A DNA stretch of 64,000 nucleotides from Babylonia areolata (Eukaryota > Mollusca > Gastropoda > Neogastropoda > Buccinidae). This document shows positions 30,023 through 39,440 of this stretch, in pieces. The notes beneath the pieces were generated by a model. The model had not been told where the DNA came from. It was given only the letters and a program-made list of their open reading frames with translations, and searched no databases. Positions within the stretch are counted from its first letter, which is position 1; each line of letters begins with the position of its first letter. The position numbers and the translations under genes were made by a program. The DNA lies in NCBI RefSeq assembly GCF_041734735.1, contig NC_134910.1, forward strand, positions 590,001 through 654,000. Direction: 5' to 3'.

Positions 30023-31991
30023 CTGTGAAACATCACATGTCATGGGTGGTGTGCTTCACAGTGTAGTAACTGTCTCTGTGAAACATCAAATGTCATGGGT
30101 GGTGTGCTTCACAATGTAGTGCCTGTCTCTGTGAAACATCACATGTCATGGGTGGTGTGCTTGACAATGTAGTAACTGTCTCTGTGAAACATCACATGTC
30201 ATGGGTGGTGTGCTTGACAATGTAGGCACCAAATGTCATGGGTGGTGTGCTTGACAGTGTAACTGCAAGGCACCAAATGTCATGGGTGGTGTGCTTGACA
30301 GTGTAACTGCAAGGCACCAAATGTCATGGGTGGTGTGCTTGACAGTGTAACTGCAAGGCACCAAATGTCATGGGTGGTGTGCCTCACAATGTAGTAACTG
30401 TCTCTGTGAAACATCAAATGTCATGGGTGGTGTGCTTGACAATGTAACTGCAAGGCACCAAATGTCATGGGTGGTGTGCCTCACAATGTAGTAACTGTCT
30501 CTGTGAAACATCAAATGTCATGGGTGGTGTGCTTGACAGTGTAACTGCAAGGCACCAAATGTCATGGGTGGTGTGCCTCACAATGTAGTAACTGTCTCTG
30601 TGAAACATCAAATGTCATGGGTGGTGTGCCTCACAATGTAGTAACTGTCTCTGTGAAACATCACATGTCATGGGTGGTGTGCCTCACAATGTAGTGCCTG
30701 TCTCTGTGAAACATCAAATGTCATGGGTGGTGTGCCTCACAATGTAGTAACTGTCTCTGTGAAACATCACATGTCATGGGTGGTGTGCCTCACAATGTAG
30801 TAACTGTCTCTGTGAAACATCACATGTCATGGGTGGTGTGCCTCACAATGTAGTAACTGTCTCTGTGAAACATCACATGTCATGGGTGGTGTGCTTGACA
30901 GTGTAACTGCAAGGCACCAAATGTCATGGGTGGTGTGCTTGACAGTGTAACTGCAAGGCACCAAATGTCATGGGTGGTGTGCTTGACAGTGTAACTGCAA
31001 GGCACCAAATGTCATGGGTGGCGTGCCTCACAATGTAGTAACTGTCTCTGTGAAACATCAAATGTCATGGGTGGTGTGCTTGACAATGTAACTGCAAGGC
31101 ACCAAATGTCATGGGTGGTGTGCCTCACAATGTAGTAACTGTCTCTGTGAAACATCAAATGTCATGGGTGGTGTGCTTGACAATGTAGTAACTGTCTCTG
31201 TGAAACACCACATGTCATGGGTGGTGTGCTTGACAATGTAACTGCAAGGCACCAAATGTCATGGGTGGTGTGCCTCACAATGTAGGCACCAAATGTCATG
31301 GGTGGTGTGCCTCACAATGTAGGCACCAAATGTCATGGGTGGTGTGCCTCACAATGTAGTAACTGTCTCTGTGAAACATCAAATGTCATGGGTGGTGTGC
31401 CTCACAGTGTAACTGCACATAATCATGTACATGTACACTTGTGCATAGGAGCAAGGTGGCACAGTAGATCAGACACTCATCCACCATGCTGTGTCCGTCA
31501 GGATCTGGGTTCGATTCCCCGCTCTCACCCCTTCTCCCAAGTGTGACTGGAACATCAAACTGAGGGGGGAGACAATTTACACTGCTTTTTCCTCACTCTG
31601 CCTACCTGTGATTGGGCACCTCATCACAGGTAGGCAGAGTGAGGAAAAAGCAGTGTACGTTGTCCCCCTCCTGCTCCCCAGGACACGGCACCATGCCGAC
31701 ACAGGGCCTCAAACCCTGGTCACTGGTGAACACTGGGTCAGAATCAAGTCCAACACCTGACTCATTCTGCTGCATTCAAACACGCTTAACTTCATGGTCT
31801 ATTCTTACACGGAACAAAGGCCTGGTCTATTTTAACACACACACACATACATATCTTAAACGCAAACACACATAATCACACTAAAACACACACATACACA
31901 TAATCACACACACACACACACACACATACATGTACACACAATCACCCCCCCACACACACACACAAGCACACACAATCCCCACTCCCCCCCC

Positions 31992-32022
<31 letters not shown>

Positions 32023-33803
32023 ATAAGCATGCACACACCAGTGCATTTCAAAACTGGTGACCGTATCTCCACAGACACACTCAGAACAGAACAGAGAAGA
32101 CAACAACAACAACAACAAAAGATGTTTGAGTCACCTTCAGCTTGGCAGCCTTGTCGTGGAGACCAGACATGTCTCTCTTGATGGACAGCAGTTTGCTGTG
32201 GTAGAGCTTCGCCCTCGCCATCTGTACCACACACAAAACAGGCACCAAGGTCACCGCTCAGCACACATCACCTGCAGATCCAGCCAGGAAGGTGTGAAAA
32301 TACACCAAAAATATGCCAAGGGAACAAAGAAAATGTATGAAGATACACCAAAAGAACTGTGTGTCAAACAGGGAAACATGAAAATACAACGAAGGAACAG
32401 ACTGTGTGTCAAACAGGAAAACGTATGAAATACACCAAAAAAACAAAGACTGAGTTGAACAGGGAAACGTATAAAAATACACCAAAGAACAAAGACTGTG
32501 TGTTGAACAGGGAAACGTATAAAAATACACCAAAGAACAAAGACTGTGTGTTGAACAGGAAAACGTATAAAAATACACCAAAAATACACCAAAAAAACAA
32601 AGACTGAGTTGAACAGGAAAACGTATAAAAATACACCCAAAATACACCAAAAAAACAAAGACTGAGTTGAACAGGGAAACGTATAAAAATACACCAAAGA
32701 ACAAAGACTGTGTGTTGAACAGGGAAACGTATAAAAATACACCAAAGAACAAAGACTGTGTGTTGAACAGGAAAACGTATAAAAATACACCAAAAATACA
32801 CCAAAAAAACAAAGACTGAGTTGAACAGGAAAACGTATAAAAATACACCAAAAATACACCAAAAAAACAAAGACTGAGTTGAACAGGGAAACGTATAAAA
32901 ATACACCAAAGAACAAAGACTGTGTGTTGAACAGGAAAACACATAAAAATACACCCAAAATACACCAAAAAAACAAAGACTGAGTTGAACAGGAAAACGT
33001 ATAAAAATACACCAAAAATACACCAAAGAAGAAAGACAGTCTGTTGAACATGAAAACACATAAAAATACACCAAAGAACAAAGACTGTTGAACAGGAAAA
33101 TGTGTAAAAATACACCAAAAATACACCAAAGAACAAAGACTGTGTGTTGAACAGGAAAACGTATTAAAATACACCAAAAAATACACACAAAAAACAAAGA
33201 CTGCGTATGTAATATATTTATATCTATATATATATATATCTCTCTATATATATAGTGGTGTAACATTACATGGTGTGACAGAACACAGCATGATATATCA
33301 AGCAGTATGATATATCAGGAGACGTGATACAAAGATGTGTGACACAAAGAGGTGTGACACAGTGACATGACACAAAGAGGTGTGACACAGAGTGGTGTGA
33401 CACAAAGAGGCGTGACACAAAATGAGGTATGACACACCATTGCAGAAAGGTCAAGGTGAGCGGTGCAGTCCTTGAACTTGGTATTCTCCTGTTCCAGCGT
33501 CTCCATCACCACCATTTGGTTGTTTCTGTCATCATCATCATCATCATCATCATCTTCATCATCATCTTCATTGTTGTCATCATCACCACCATTTGGTCGT
33601 TTCTGTCATCATCATCATCATCATCATTATCTTCATTGTTGTCATCATCACCACCATTTGGTCGTTTCTGTCATCATCATCATCATCATCATCATCATCT
33701 TCATTGTTGTCATCATCACCACCATTTGGTTGTTTCTGTCATCATCGTCATCATCATCATCATCTTCATTGTTGTCATCATCACCACCATTTGGTTGTTC
33801 CTG

Positions 33804-33835
<32 letters not shown>

Positions 33836-36272
33836 TTCATTGTTGTCATCATCACCACCATTTGGTTGTTCCTGTCATCATCATCATTATCACCATTGTT
33901 GTCATTGTCATCATTATCGTCATCATTATCATTGTCATCATCTTCATTGTCATCATCACCATCATCTGGTTGTTTCTGACATCACTGGCTGCCTACATGG
34001 CGGGGTAATTAAACAAAACGCTCATATATGTAAAAAATGTTACATGTCTGAGTGTGTATGTGTGCCCGCCTGAAATCTGACTGAATGACACAGGAAACGA
34101 ATGATGAGCGCCCAGTGGCAGCCGTCAGTCAGCTCTACCCAGGTAGGCAGCCTGTTGTGCAAATGACCCTGTGTTTGTAAAGCGTTTAGAGCTTGGTCTC
34201 CGACCGAGGACAGGCACTTTCTAAGTATCCGTGTCTGTCATCATCATCATCATCATCATTGCTGTCATCGTCATCATCATACTTATCATCTTCACTGTCG
34301 TCATCGTACACAGACAGACGTACACAGGCAGACAGACAGACAGAGGCAGAGAGACAGACACAGACACAGACAGACAGAGAGAGACAGATACAGGCAGGCA
34401 GAGACAAGCAGAGACAGAGACACACAGAGAGAAGACTGATGTCACTGAGGCAGACAGACAGACAGACAGAGACAGAAACAGACTGAGAGACAGAGACAGA
34501 GAGAGACAGACACAGACAGACAGACACAGACAGACAGACGCAGGGCACCACCAAGGCACAGATCCATGAGACGTCCACTCACAGAACTTCGTCAGCCGAG
34601 CACCGGGACCTTTCCAAGGCAGGGAGGAAGCGCTCAAGGAAGCCTTCACTCAGCTGTCGCACAGCACTGGGGTCCACGCACACCCCCTGGCCTGAGGACC
34701 ATCACCACCACCCCTTCGTTTCTGTTCCTACTCAACTCTCAGCAGCATGCATAACAAAGCATGCCATTACAATCAAACCACTGACACCCACACTCAACAC
34801 ACATCGGACGTGAAAGTGCCCAGTGCCATCTGTGAGTGGTTAGAGCACAGGGCTTTCAATCCTCGGGTAATGGGATCACTGAGTGGTTAGACTATAGCAC
34901 AGGGCTTTCAATCCTAGGGTAATGGGATCACTGAGTCGTTAGATTATAGCACAGGGCTTTCAATCCTAGGGTAATGGGGTCACTGAGTGGTTAGACTATA
35001 GCACAGGGCTTTCAATCCTAGGGTAATGGGATCACTGAGTGGTTAGACTATAGCACAGGGCTTTCAATCCTCGGGTAATGGGATCACTGAGTCGTTAGAT
35101 TATAGCACAGGGCTTTCAGTCCCAGGGTAATGGGGTCACTGAGTGGTTAGATTATAGCACAGGGCTTTCAATCCTTGGTTGATGGGATCATAGAGTGGTT
35201 AGACTAGAGCACAGGGCTTTCAATCCTAGGGTAATGGGGTCACTGAGTGGTTAGACTAGAGCACAGGGCTTTCAATCCTTGGGTAATGGGGTCACTGAGT
35301 GGTTAGATTATAGCACAGGGCTTTCAATCCTTGGTTGATGGGATCATAGAGTGGTTAGATTATAGCACAGGGCTTTCAATCCTTGGTTGATGGTATCACA
35401 GAGAGGTTAGACTAGAGCACAGGGCTTTCAATCCTTGGGTAATGGGATCACAGAGAGGTTAGACTAGAGCACAGGGCTTTCAATCCTTGGGTAATGGGAT
35501 CACAGAGAGGTTAGACTAGAGCACAGGGCTTTCAATCCTTGGGTAATGGGGTCACTGAGAGGTTAGACTAGAGCACAGGGCTTTCAATCCTAGAGTAATG
35601 GGATCACAGAGTGGTTAGAGGATTGAGCTTTCAATCCTCGGGTCATGGAATCAAATCCTGGCAGCAGATGGACGAGATTTTTCTGACCAAGGTCAACATT
35701 ATTATGTTCAGTGCCTGAACCCTATTCATGCACAATATGTATTACACACACATGCAAAAAATCAAATATGCAAGCCAAAGATCCCGTTATCTATGTTATG
35801 GTTATGGATACATGCCCATACCCAGCATGCACACCCTAGAAAATGGAGTATGGTTGCCTAAATTATGGGATTAAAAAAAAGGACAAAAATGTAAAGTCCA
35901 GCTACAGAATTAGTGATTTGCAACCTAGAAACTGAACACACACAAAAAGTAACAGTGATGTGAAGTTAGTAGAAAGTTGTTGTCAGTGCCAGGACTGCAG
36001 GCAGTTTTTTTGTGAAGCTAGGCTTACTGTTTCAATTGCAAAGTTATACGATTACTAACAGATTTTTGCCATGTTCACACATACACAGACACACATAAGC
36101 ACACTCACACAGTCCTATAAGCAAGTATTTATATTGATGAAGAGTTTGTTTTTCTTCTTGTTCTAAATAAAAGATCATAATACTTGGAAAAACATCCATG
36201 CTTTTTTAAACCACACACACACACACACACACACACACATGCATGCATGCACACCCATGTACTTGCACGCAC

Positions 36273-36318
<46 letters not shown>

Positions 36319-39148
36319 TCCAACTCCCAACCTGCTCCCCTTATTTCTCCCTTTTTCTTTTCATCCAGTACCACTCTCGGTCAAAAGACGTAACATTTGT
36401 GAACACACACACACTGACACGCACACAGACACACACTGACACGCACACACACACACACACACATTGACACACACACACACTGACACGCACACACACACAG
36501 ACACACACACACACATTACAGTACTGATGACAGTCAGTGAGCCCCACACCTACCCATGCGAAAGGTGCTGTCGTCAGAGGGTTCCAGTTCGTACACCTGT
36601 CGTGACTGTTCAGTGTCTGTCCTGCCCTCCCCGCAGTTCATCTGCACAGGTATCACTTTCACGTTCTTAAGGAGGCATCACGCTGCCTTCAGATAAATCC
36701 ATATATAATACATTGCACAGGTGTCACCTTCACTTTCTTAAGGAGGCATCACGCTGCCTTCAGATAAACCCATATATAATACACTACAAAACATCTATCA
36801 GAGCTGATTTTGTTGTTGTTTTTCTAAACTTTGGTAACACTTTTGTTGCCATGGGTTCTTTTACAGTGTGCCAAGTGCGTGCTGCACAAGGGATTCAGAT
36901 TCAGAATATCGTCTCATCACCTGCCCAAAAAGGCCTTATCACGGGTGTCAGGGCATTGGACAGAGTAGAGAGTGCCTTTGTGGTGAGGGACCAATGACAA
37001 CCGACCACATCTTTCATGACTGTAGGACGCATGCAGCATCCAGGAGGAAGTACTGGCCAAAACCGACAGCAGTGGAAGCCAAACTGTACGGCACCCTGGA
37101 GGAGCTGCGATGGATGGCAGGCTTCATCGAGGACACCGGGCTGTTCATCTAATGGGAGGCGAACGAGGAAGACACCGGGCTGCTCATCTAATGGGAGGCG
37201 AACGAGGAAGACACCGGGCAGATCATCTAATGGGAGGCGAACGAGGAAGACACCGGGCAGATCATCTAATGGGAGGCGAACGAGGAAGACACCGGGCTGC
37301 TCATCTAATGGGAGGCGAACGATGAAGACACCGGGCAGATCATCTAATGGGAGGCGAACGAGGAAGACACCGGGCTGTTCATCTAATGGGAGGCGAACGA
37401 GGAAGACACCGGGCTGCTCATCTAATGGGAGGTGAACGAGGAAGACACCGGGCAGATCATCTGATGGGAGGCGAACGAGGAAGACACCGTGCAGATCATC
37501 TAATGGGAGGCGAACGAGGAAGACACCGGGCAGATCATCTAATGGGAGGCGAACGAGGAAGACACTGGGCAGATCATCTAATGATAATACTTCGTAAGAA
37601 GGCGTCAACTCTTCATAATACTTCGTAAGAAGGCGTCATCTCTTCATAATACTTCGTAAGAAGGCGTCATCTCTTGATACGACTTCTACATTGTTCACTG
37701 TACCAGAGCACCATAAAGAGAAAGAACAAGGAGGCCTCACCTCTGTCAGTGTACCTGGTTTCCTATCTGTCTGTCAGTGTACCTGGTTTTCTATCAAACG
37801 TCTGTCTGTCAGTGTACTTGGTTTCCTGTCAAACGTCTGTCTGTCAGTGTACTTGGTTTCCTGTCAAACGTCTGTCTGTCAGTGTACTTGGTTTCCTATC
37901 AAACATCTGTCTGTTAGTGTACCTGGTTTCCTATCAAACGTCTGTCTGTCAGTGTACCTGGTTTCCTATCAAACGTCTGTCTGTCAGTGTACTTGGTTTC
38001 CTATCAAACGTCTGTCTGTCAGTGTACCTGGTTTCCTATCTGTCTGTCAGTGTACCTGGTTTCCTATCAAACGTCTGTCTGTCAGTGTACTTGGTTTCCT
38101 ATCAAACGTCTGTCTGTCAGTGTACCTGGTTTCCTATCAAACGTCTGTCTGTCAGTGTACTTGGTTTCCTATCAAACGTCTGTCTGTCAGTGTACCTGGT
38201 TTCCTATCAAACGTCTGTCTGTCAGTGTACTTGGTTTCCTATCAAACGTCTGTGTCAGTGTACCTGGTTTCCTATCAAACATCTGTCTGTCAGTGTACTT
38301 GGTTTCCTATCAAACGTCTGTCTGTCAGTGTACTTGGTTTCCTTTCAAACGTCTGTCTGTCAGTGTACTTGGTTTCCTACCAAACATCTGTCTGTTAGTG
38401 TACTTGGTTTCCTATCAAACGTCTGTCTGTCAGTGTACTTGGTTTCCTGTCAAACGTCTGTCTGATAGTGCACTTGTTTCCTATCAAAGGATGGGACAGA
38501 CTCTCAAGGCCAGATCAGCATGTTGGCTTTACGCACCATTTCCCAAGGAACAACTCTCTTGTTGTCATAGGCTCCTTTACATGCTTGGTGCATGTGTGAC
38601 ACTGCTACGACACCTATAATACCTGTAACTGTTACTGTCATACATCACTGTCTCTGCCAATGTCAACTATCACTATCACCTGTCACTAACACTGTCAATA
38701 TCACTTATCACTTTAATTATCACCTGTCACTATAACCTGTCACTTTCACCTGTCACTATCACCTTTCACTGTCACTATCACCTGTCACTTTCACTTATTA
38801 CTTTAGTTATCACCTGTCAATATTATTTGTCACTGTCACTATCACCTTTCACTGTCACTATCACTTATCACTTTAATTATCACCTGTCACTATCACAAAT
38901 TATCACCTGTCACTGTCAATATCACCTGTCACTGTCACCTGTCAATGTCACCTGTCATGTGATGTGGAGAGAGGTCAAGGACACATGGTGGGGATGGGGG
39001 AGGGGGGGGGGTGATGACCTCTGCAGTCACTGACCTCACTCTGACCAGTGCCTACTGACCCAGGGCGGTCATCGGCAGACGTCATCGGAGGTGACACGTG
39101 CGGCTCTGCATGTGTGCTATTCTCCGTCTCTGCCTCTGTTCCACTCAT
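29900..39148 (-). CDS. BLOC1S6: BLOC1S6 (pallidin), BLOC-1 complex subunit 6 (6 coding exons)
   Basis: On the minus strand the coding exons are 39148-39056, 36641-36554, 34691-34583, 33525-33438, 32221-32135 and 30022-29900. They total 588 nt (195 aa plus TAG) with matching phases. Pallidin is a coiled-coil subunit of cytosolic BLOC-1, which helps make lysosome-related organelles and sorts endosomal cargo. Identity rests on the segments [46 protein letters not shown] and [15 protein letters not shown]. These parallel the human protein (LAEGLLSHYLPDLQRSK, DTLEQEISKFKEC, AKHYHAKLVNIRKEM and KRALKLQQKRQKEEL). Residues from about 97 to 190 look coiled-coil. The human protein is 172 aa; the extra length lies in a low-complexity N terminus. 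Confidence 0.92.
30013..31412. repeat. 44/53-bp minisatellite made of the BLOC1S6 exon 6 acceptor
   Basis: Two interleaved units share ATGTCATGGGTGGTGTGC. One adds TTGACAGTGTAACTGCAAGG. The other adds GTAACTGTCTCTGTGAAACA, which on the BLOC1S6 strand is TGTTTCACAG|AGAC, identical to the true acceptor plus the first four exon bases. About 28 units in total. Confidence 0.94.
31443..31760 (+). mobile_element. tRNA-derived SINE (family 1 variant), head at left
   Basis: The tRNA-like head has GGTGGCACAGTAGATCAGAC and the B box GGTTCGATTCC at about 31509-31519. The body GACTGGAACATCAAACTGAG matches the copies at 12650 and 53980 in reverse. It contains a 35-bp perfect inverted repeat. Confidence 0.78.
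31578..31657. repeat. Perfect 35-bp inverted repeat with 10-nt loop
   Basis: The left arm 31578-31612 (TACACTGCTTTTTCCTCACT, CTGCCTACCTGTGAT) is the exact reverse complement of 31623-31657. The loop is TGGGCACCTC. It lies in BLOC1S6 intron 5 and should fold as a hairpin in RNA from either strand. Confidence 0.93.
31835..32035. repeat. CA microsatellite and C tract
   Basis: CA repeats around 31835-32030, interrupted by a C homopolymer at about 31985-32008. Confidence 0.92.
32135..32221 (-). CDS. BLOC1S6: BLOC1S6 exon 5
   Basis: This exon encodes 29 residues, [20 protein letters not shown] then LHDKAAKLK, matching FAEAKHYHAKLVNIRKEM…LHEKTSKLK of human pallidin. The acceptor is GTACAG|ATGGCG and the donor AAG|GTGACT; both ends are phase 0. 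Confidence 0.94.
32285..33190. repeat. ~47-bp minisatellite (BLOC1S6 intron 4), about 19 copies
   Basis: The unit contains ACAAAGACTGTGTGTTGAAC, AGGGAAACGTATAAAAATAC and ACCAAAG, with length variants carrying a doubled ATACACCAAAA. Open frames of about 290-310 residues on the minus strand are repeat artefacts. A TA tract follows at 33219-33254. Confidence 0.93.
33295..33437. repeat. ~20-bp repeat next to the BLOC1S6 exon 4 donor
   Basis: Copies of ACACAAAGAGGTGTGAC run up to the donor (GTGTGTCATACC on the gene strand). The link to the donor sequence is suggestive but short. Confidence 0.7.
33438..33525 (-). CDS. BLOC1S6: BLOC1S6 exon 4
   Basis: This exon encodes [20 protein letters not shown] and TAHLDLSAM. 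It aligns closely with the pallidin NQVVLLDTLEQE…KFKEC coiled coil. The acceptor is GACAG|AAACAACC and the donor ATG|GTGTGT (phase 0). The acceptor plus the first exon bases are repeated six or seven times in the upstream intron. Confidence 0.93.
33497..33990. repeat. Minisatellite made of the BLOC1S6 exon 4 acceptor plus (CAT)n
   Basis: Units of about 65-75 bp: TCACCACCATTTGGTTGTTT, CTGTCATCATCATC, then CTTCATTGTTGTCATCA. On the gene strand each gives GACAG|AAACAACCAAATGGTGG, the true acceptor and exon start, six or seven times. Confidence 0.94.
34060..34240 (-). mobile_element. SINE family 3 fragment
   Basis: GCCTGAAATCTGACTGAATG, AACGAATGATGAGCGCCC, CTACCCAGGTAGGCAGCCTG and GCGTTTAGAGCTTGGTCTCC. 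This is the reverse complement of the copy at 60010-60190. Confidence 0.8.
34240..34545. repeat. CAT triplets and CAGA tetranucleotides
   Basis: (CAT)n at 34238-34310, then (CAGA)n at 34320-34540. Open frames rich in Thr/Asp/Arg are artefacts. Confidence 0.9.
34583..34691 (-). CDS. BLOC1S6: BLOC1S6 exon 3
   Basis: This exon encodes [20 protein letters not shown] and [16 protein letters not shown], the first conserved helix of pallidin. The acceptor is CCTCAG|GCCAGG and the donor CT|GTGAGT (phase 2). Confidence 0.9.
34825..35650 (+). repeat. ~52-bp array of a tRNA-like SINE head, about 16 copies
   Basis: Units: GAGTGGTTAGACTATAGCAC, AGGGCTTTCAATCCTAGGGT, AATGGGATCACT. The sequence resembles the D-arm to anticodon part of a tRNA (GTGGTTAGAGCAC). 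Only the last copy runs on into a B-box-like GGAATCAAATCCTGG and a SINE body. Confidence 0.88.
35636..35880 (+). mobile_element. SINE family 2 body, plus orientation, diverged
   Basis: Contains GACCAAGGTCAACAT, TTCAGTGCCTGAACCC, ATACCCAGCATGCACACCCT and GGAGTATGGTTGCCT, the reverse complements of family 2 blocks. 35881-36210 is unique intron sequence. Confidence 0.7.
36215..36525. repeat. CA microsatellite cluster (BLOC1S6 intron 2)
   Basis: Several CA tracts with TGACACGCA interruptions. Confidence 0.93.
36554..36641 (-). CDS. BLOC1S6: BLOC1S6 exon 2
   Basis: This exon encodes [20 protein letters not shown] and PSDDSTFRM, an acidic linker. Only this frame is open. The acceptor is GTGCAG|ATGAAC and the donor ATGG|GTAGGT (phase 1, completed by GC of exon 3). 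The region is poorly conserved in the family, so the call rests on frame continuity and splice sites. Confidence 0.7.
36655..36925 (+). mobile_element. SINE family 1 variant, partly duplicated
   Basis: A ~65-bp piece with TTCTTAAGGAGGCATCACGC and TGCCTTCAGATAAA occurs twice in tandem. It is followed by TTTTGTTGCCATGGGTTCTT and GTGCGTGCTGCACAAGG. Confidence 0.72.
36930..37152 (+). mobile_element. LINE C-terminal fragment
   Basis: The open frame ends [20 protein letters not shown], then [20 protein letters not shown] and EDTGLFI-stop (TAA 37150-37152). It matches the C terminus of Jockey/I-like LINE ORF2 proteins (C.CG…T..H…C, KLYG…L..T..FI..TG). 5'-truncated. Confidence 0.75.
37125..37590. 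repeat. 39-bp minisatellite seeded by the LINE stop region
   Basis: About 12 units of GAAGACACCGGGCTGCTCAT, CTAATGGGAGGCGAACGAG. The first unit overlaps the LINE's last codons and stop. The 13-codon period gives false open frames. A ~35-bp repeat (ATAATACTTCGTAAGAAGGC) follows to 37675. Confidence 0.94.
37745..38480. repeat. 35-bp minisatellite (BLOC1S6 intron 1), about 21 copies
   Basis: The unit is GTCTGTCTGTCAGTGTACTT, GGTTTCCTATCAAAC. Open in three frames, hence a false 263-residue frame. Confidence 0.95.
38500..39050. repeat. SINE fragment and CACTGTCACTATCACCTGT-type repeat
   Basis: 38545-38605 is a decayed SINE family 1 piece. 38635-38960 holds degenerate TATCACCTGTCAC units of 12-24 bp. 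Confidence 0.75.
39056..39148 (-). CDS. BLOC1S6: BLOC1S6 exon 1
   Basis: This exon encodes 31 residues beginning [16 protein letters not shown], a disordered polar N terminus. The ATG has A at -3. The donor TCA|GTAGGC (phase 0) is chosen because it alone joins exon 2 in an open frame. A GG|GTCAGT donor a few bases earlier would hit a stop. Confidence 0.72.
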
Positions 39149-39398
39149 CTTCACAGCTGTCTGTCAGAGAAATTGTGAGCTAACGTTATTGTATAGAATT
39201 GTCTTGAATCATATTACGTGAATAGGTGCTTGAGTCAAGAGCAAGGAAAGAGAGAAACAGGAATCACACTTAAAATATATACATGCACACGATCACATAC
39301 ACAACTAACGCATACTTGTATGCATGTTTGGACACACATGTACAGCCACTCAACCCAACACCCCCCAACACACATGCCTGCAGTCTGTTTCCTTACGG

Positions 39399-39440
<42 letters not shown>

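Noticed and set aside
32251-33266. Three minus-strand frames of about 285-311 residues, Phe/Val/Cys-rich, looking like membrane proteins
   Set aside because: They are the AT-rich 47-bp array of BLOC1S6 intron 4. Hydrophobicity follows from base composition.
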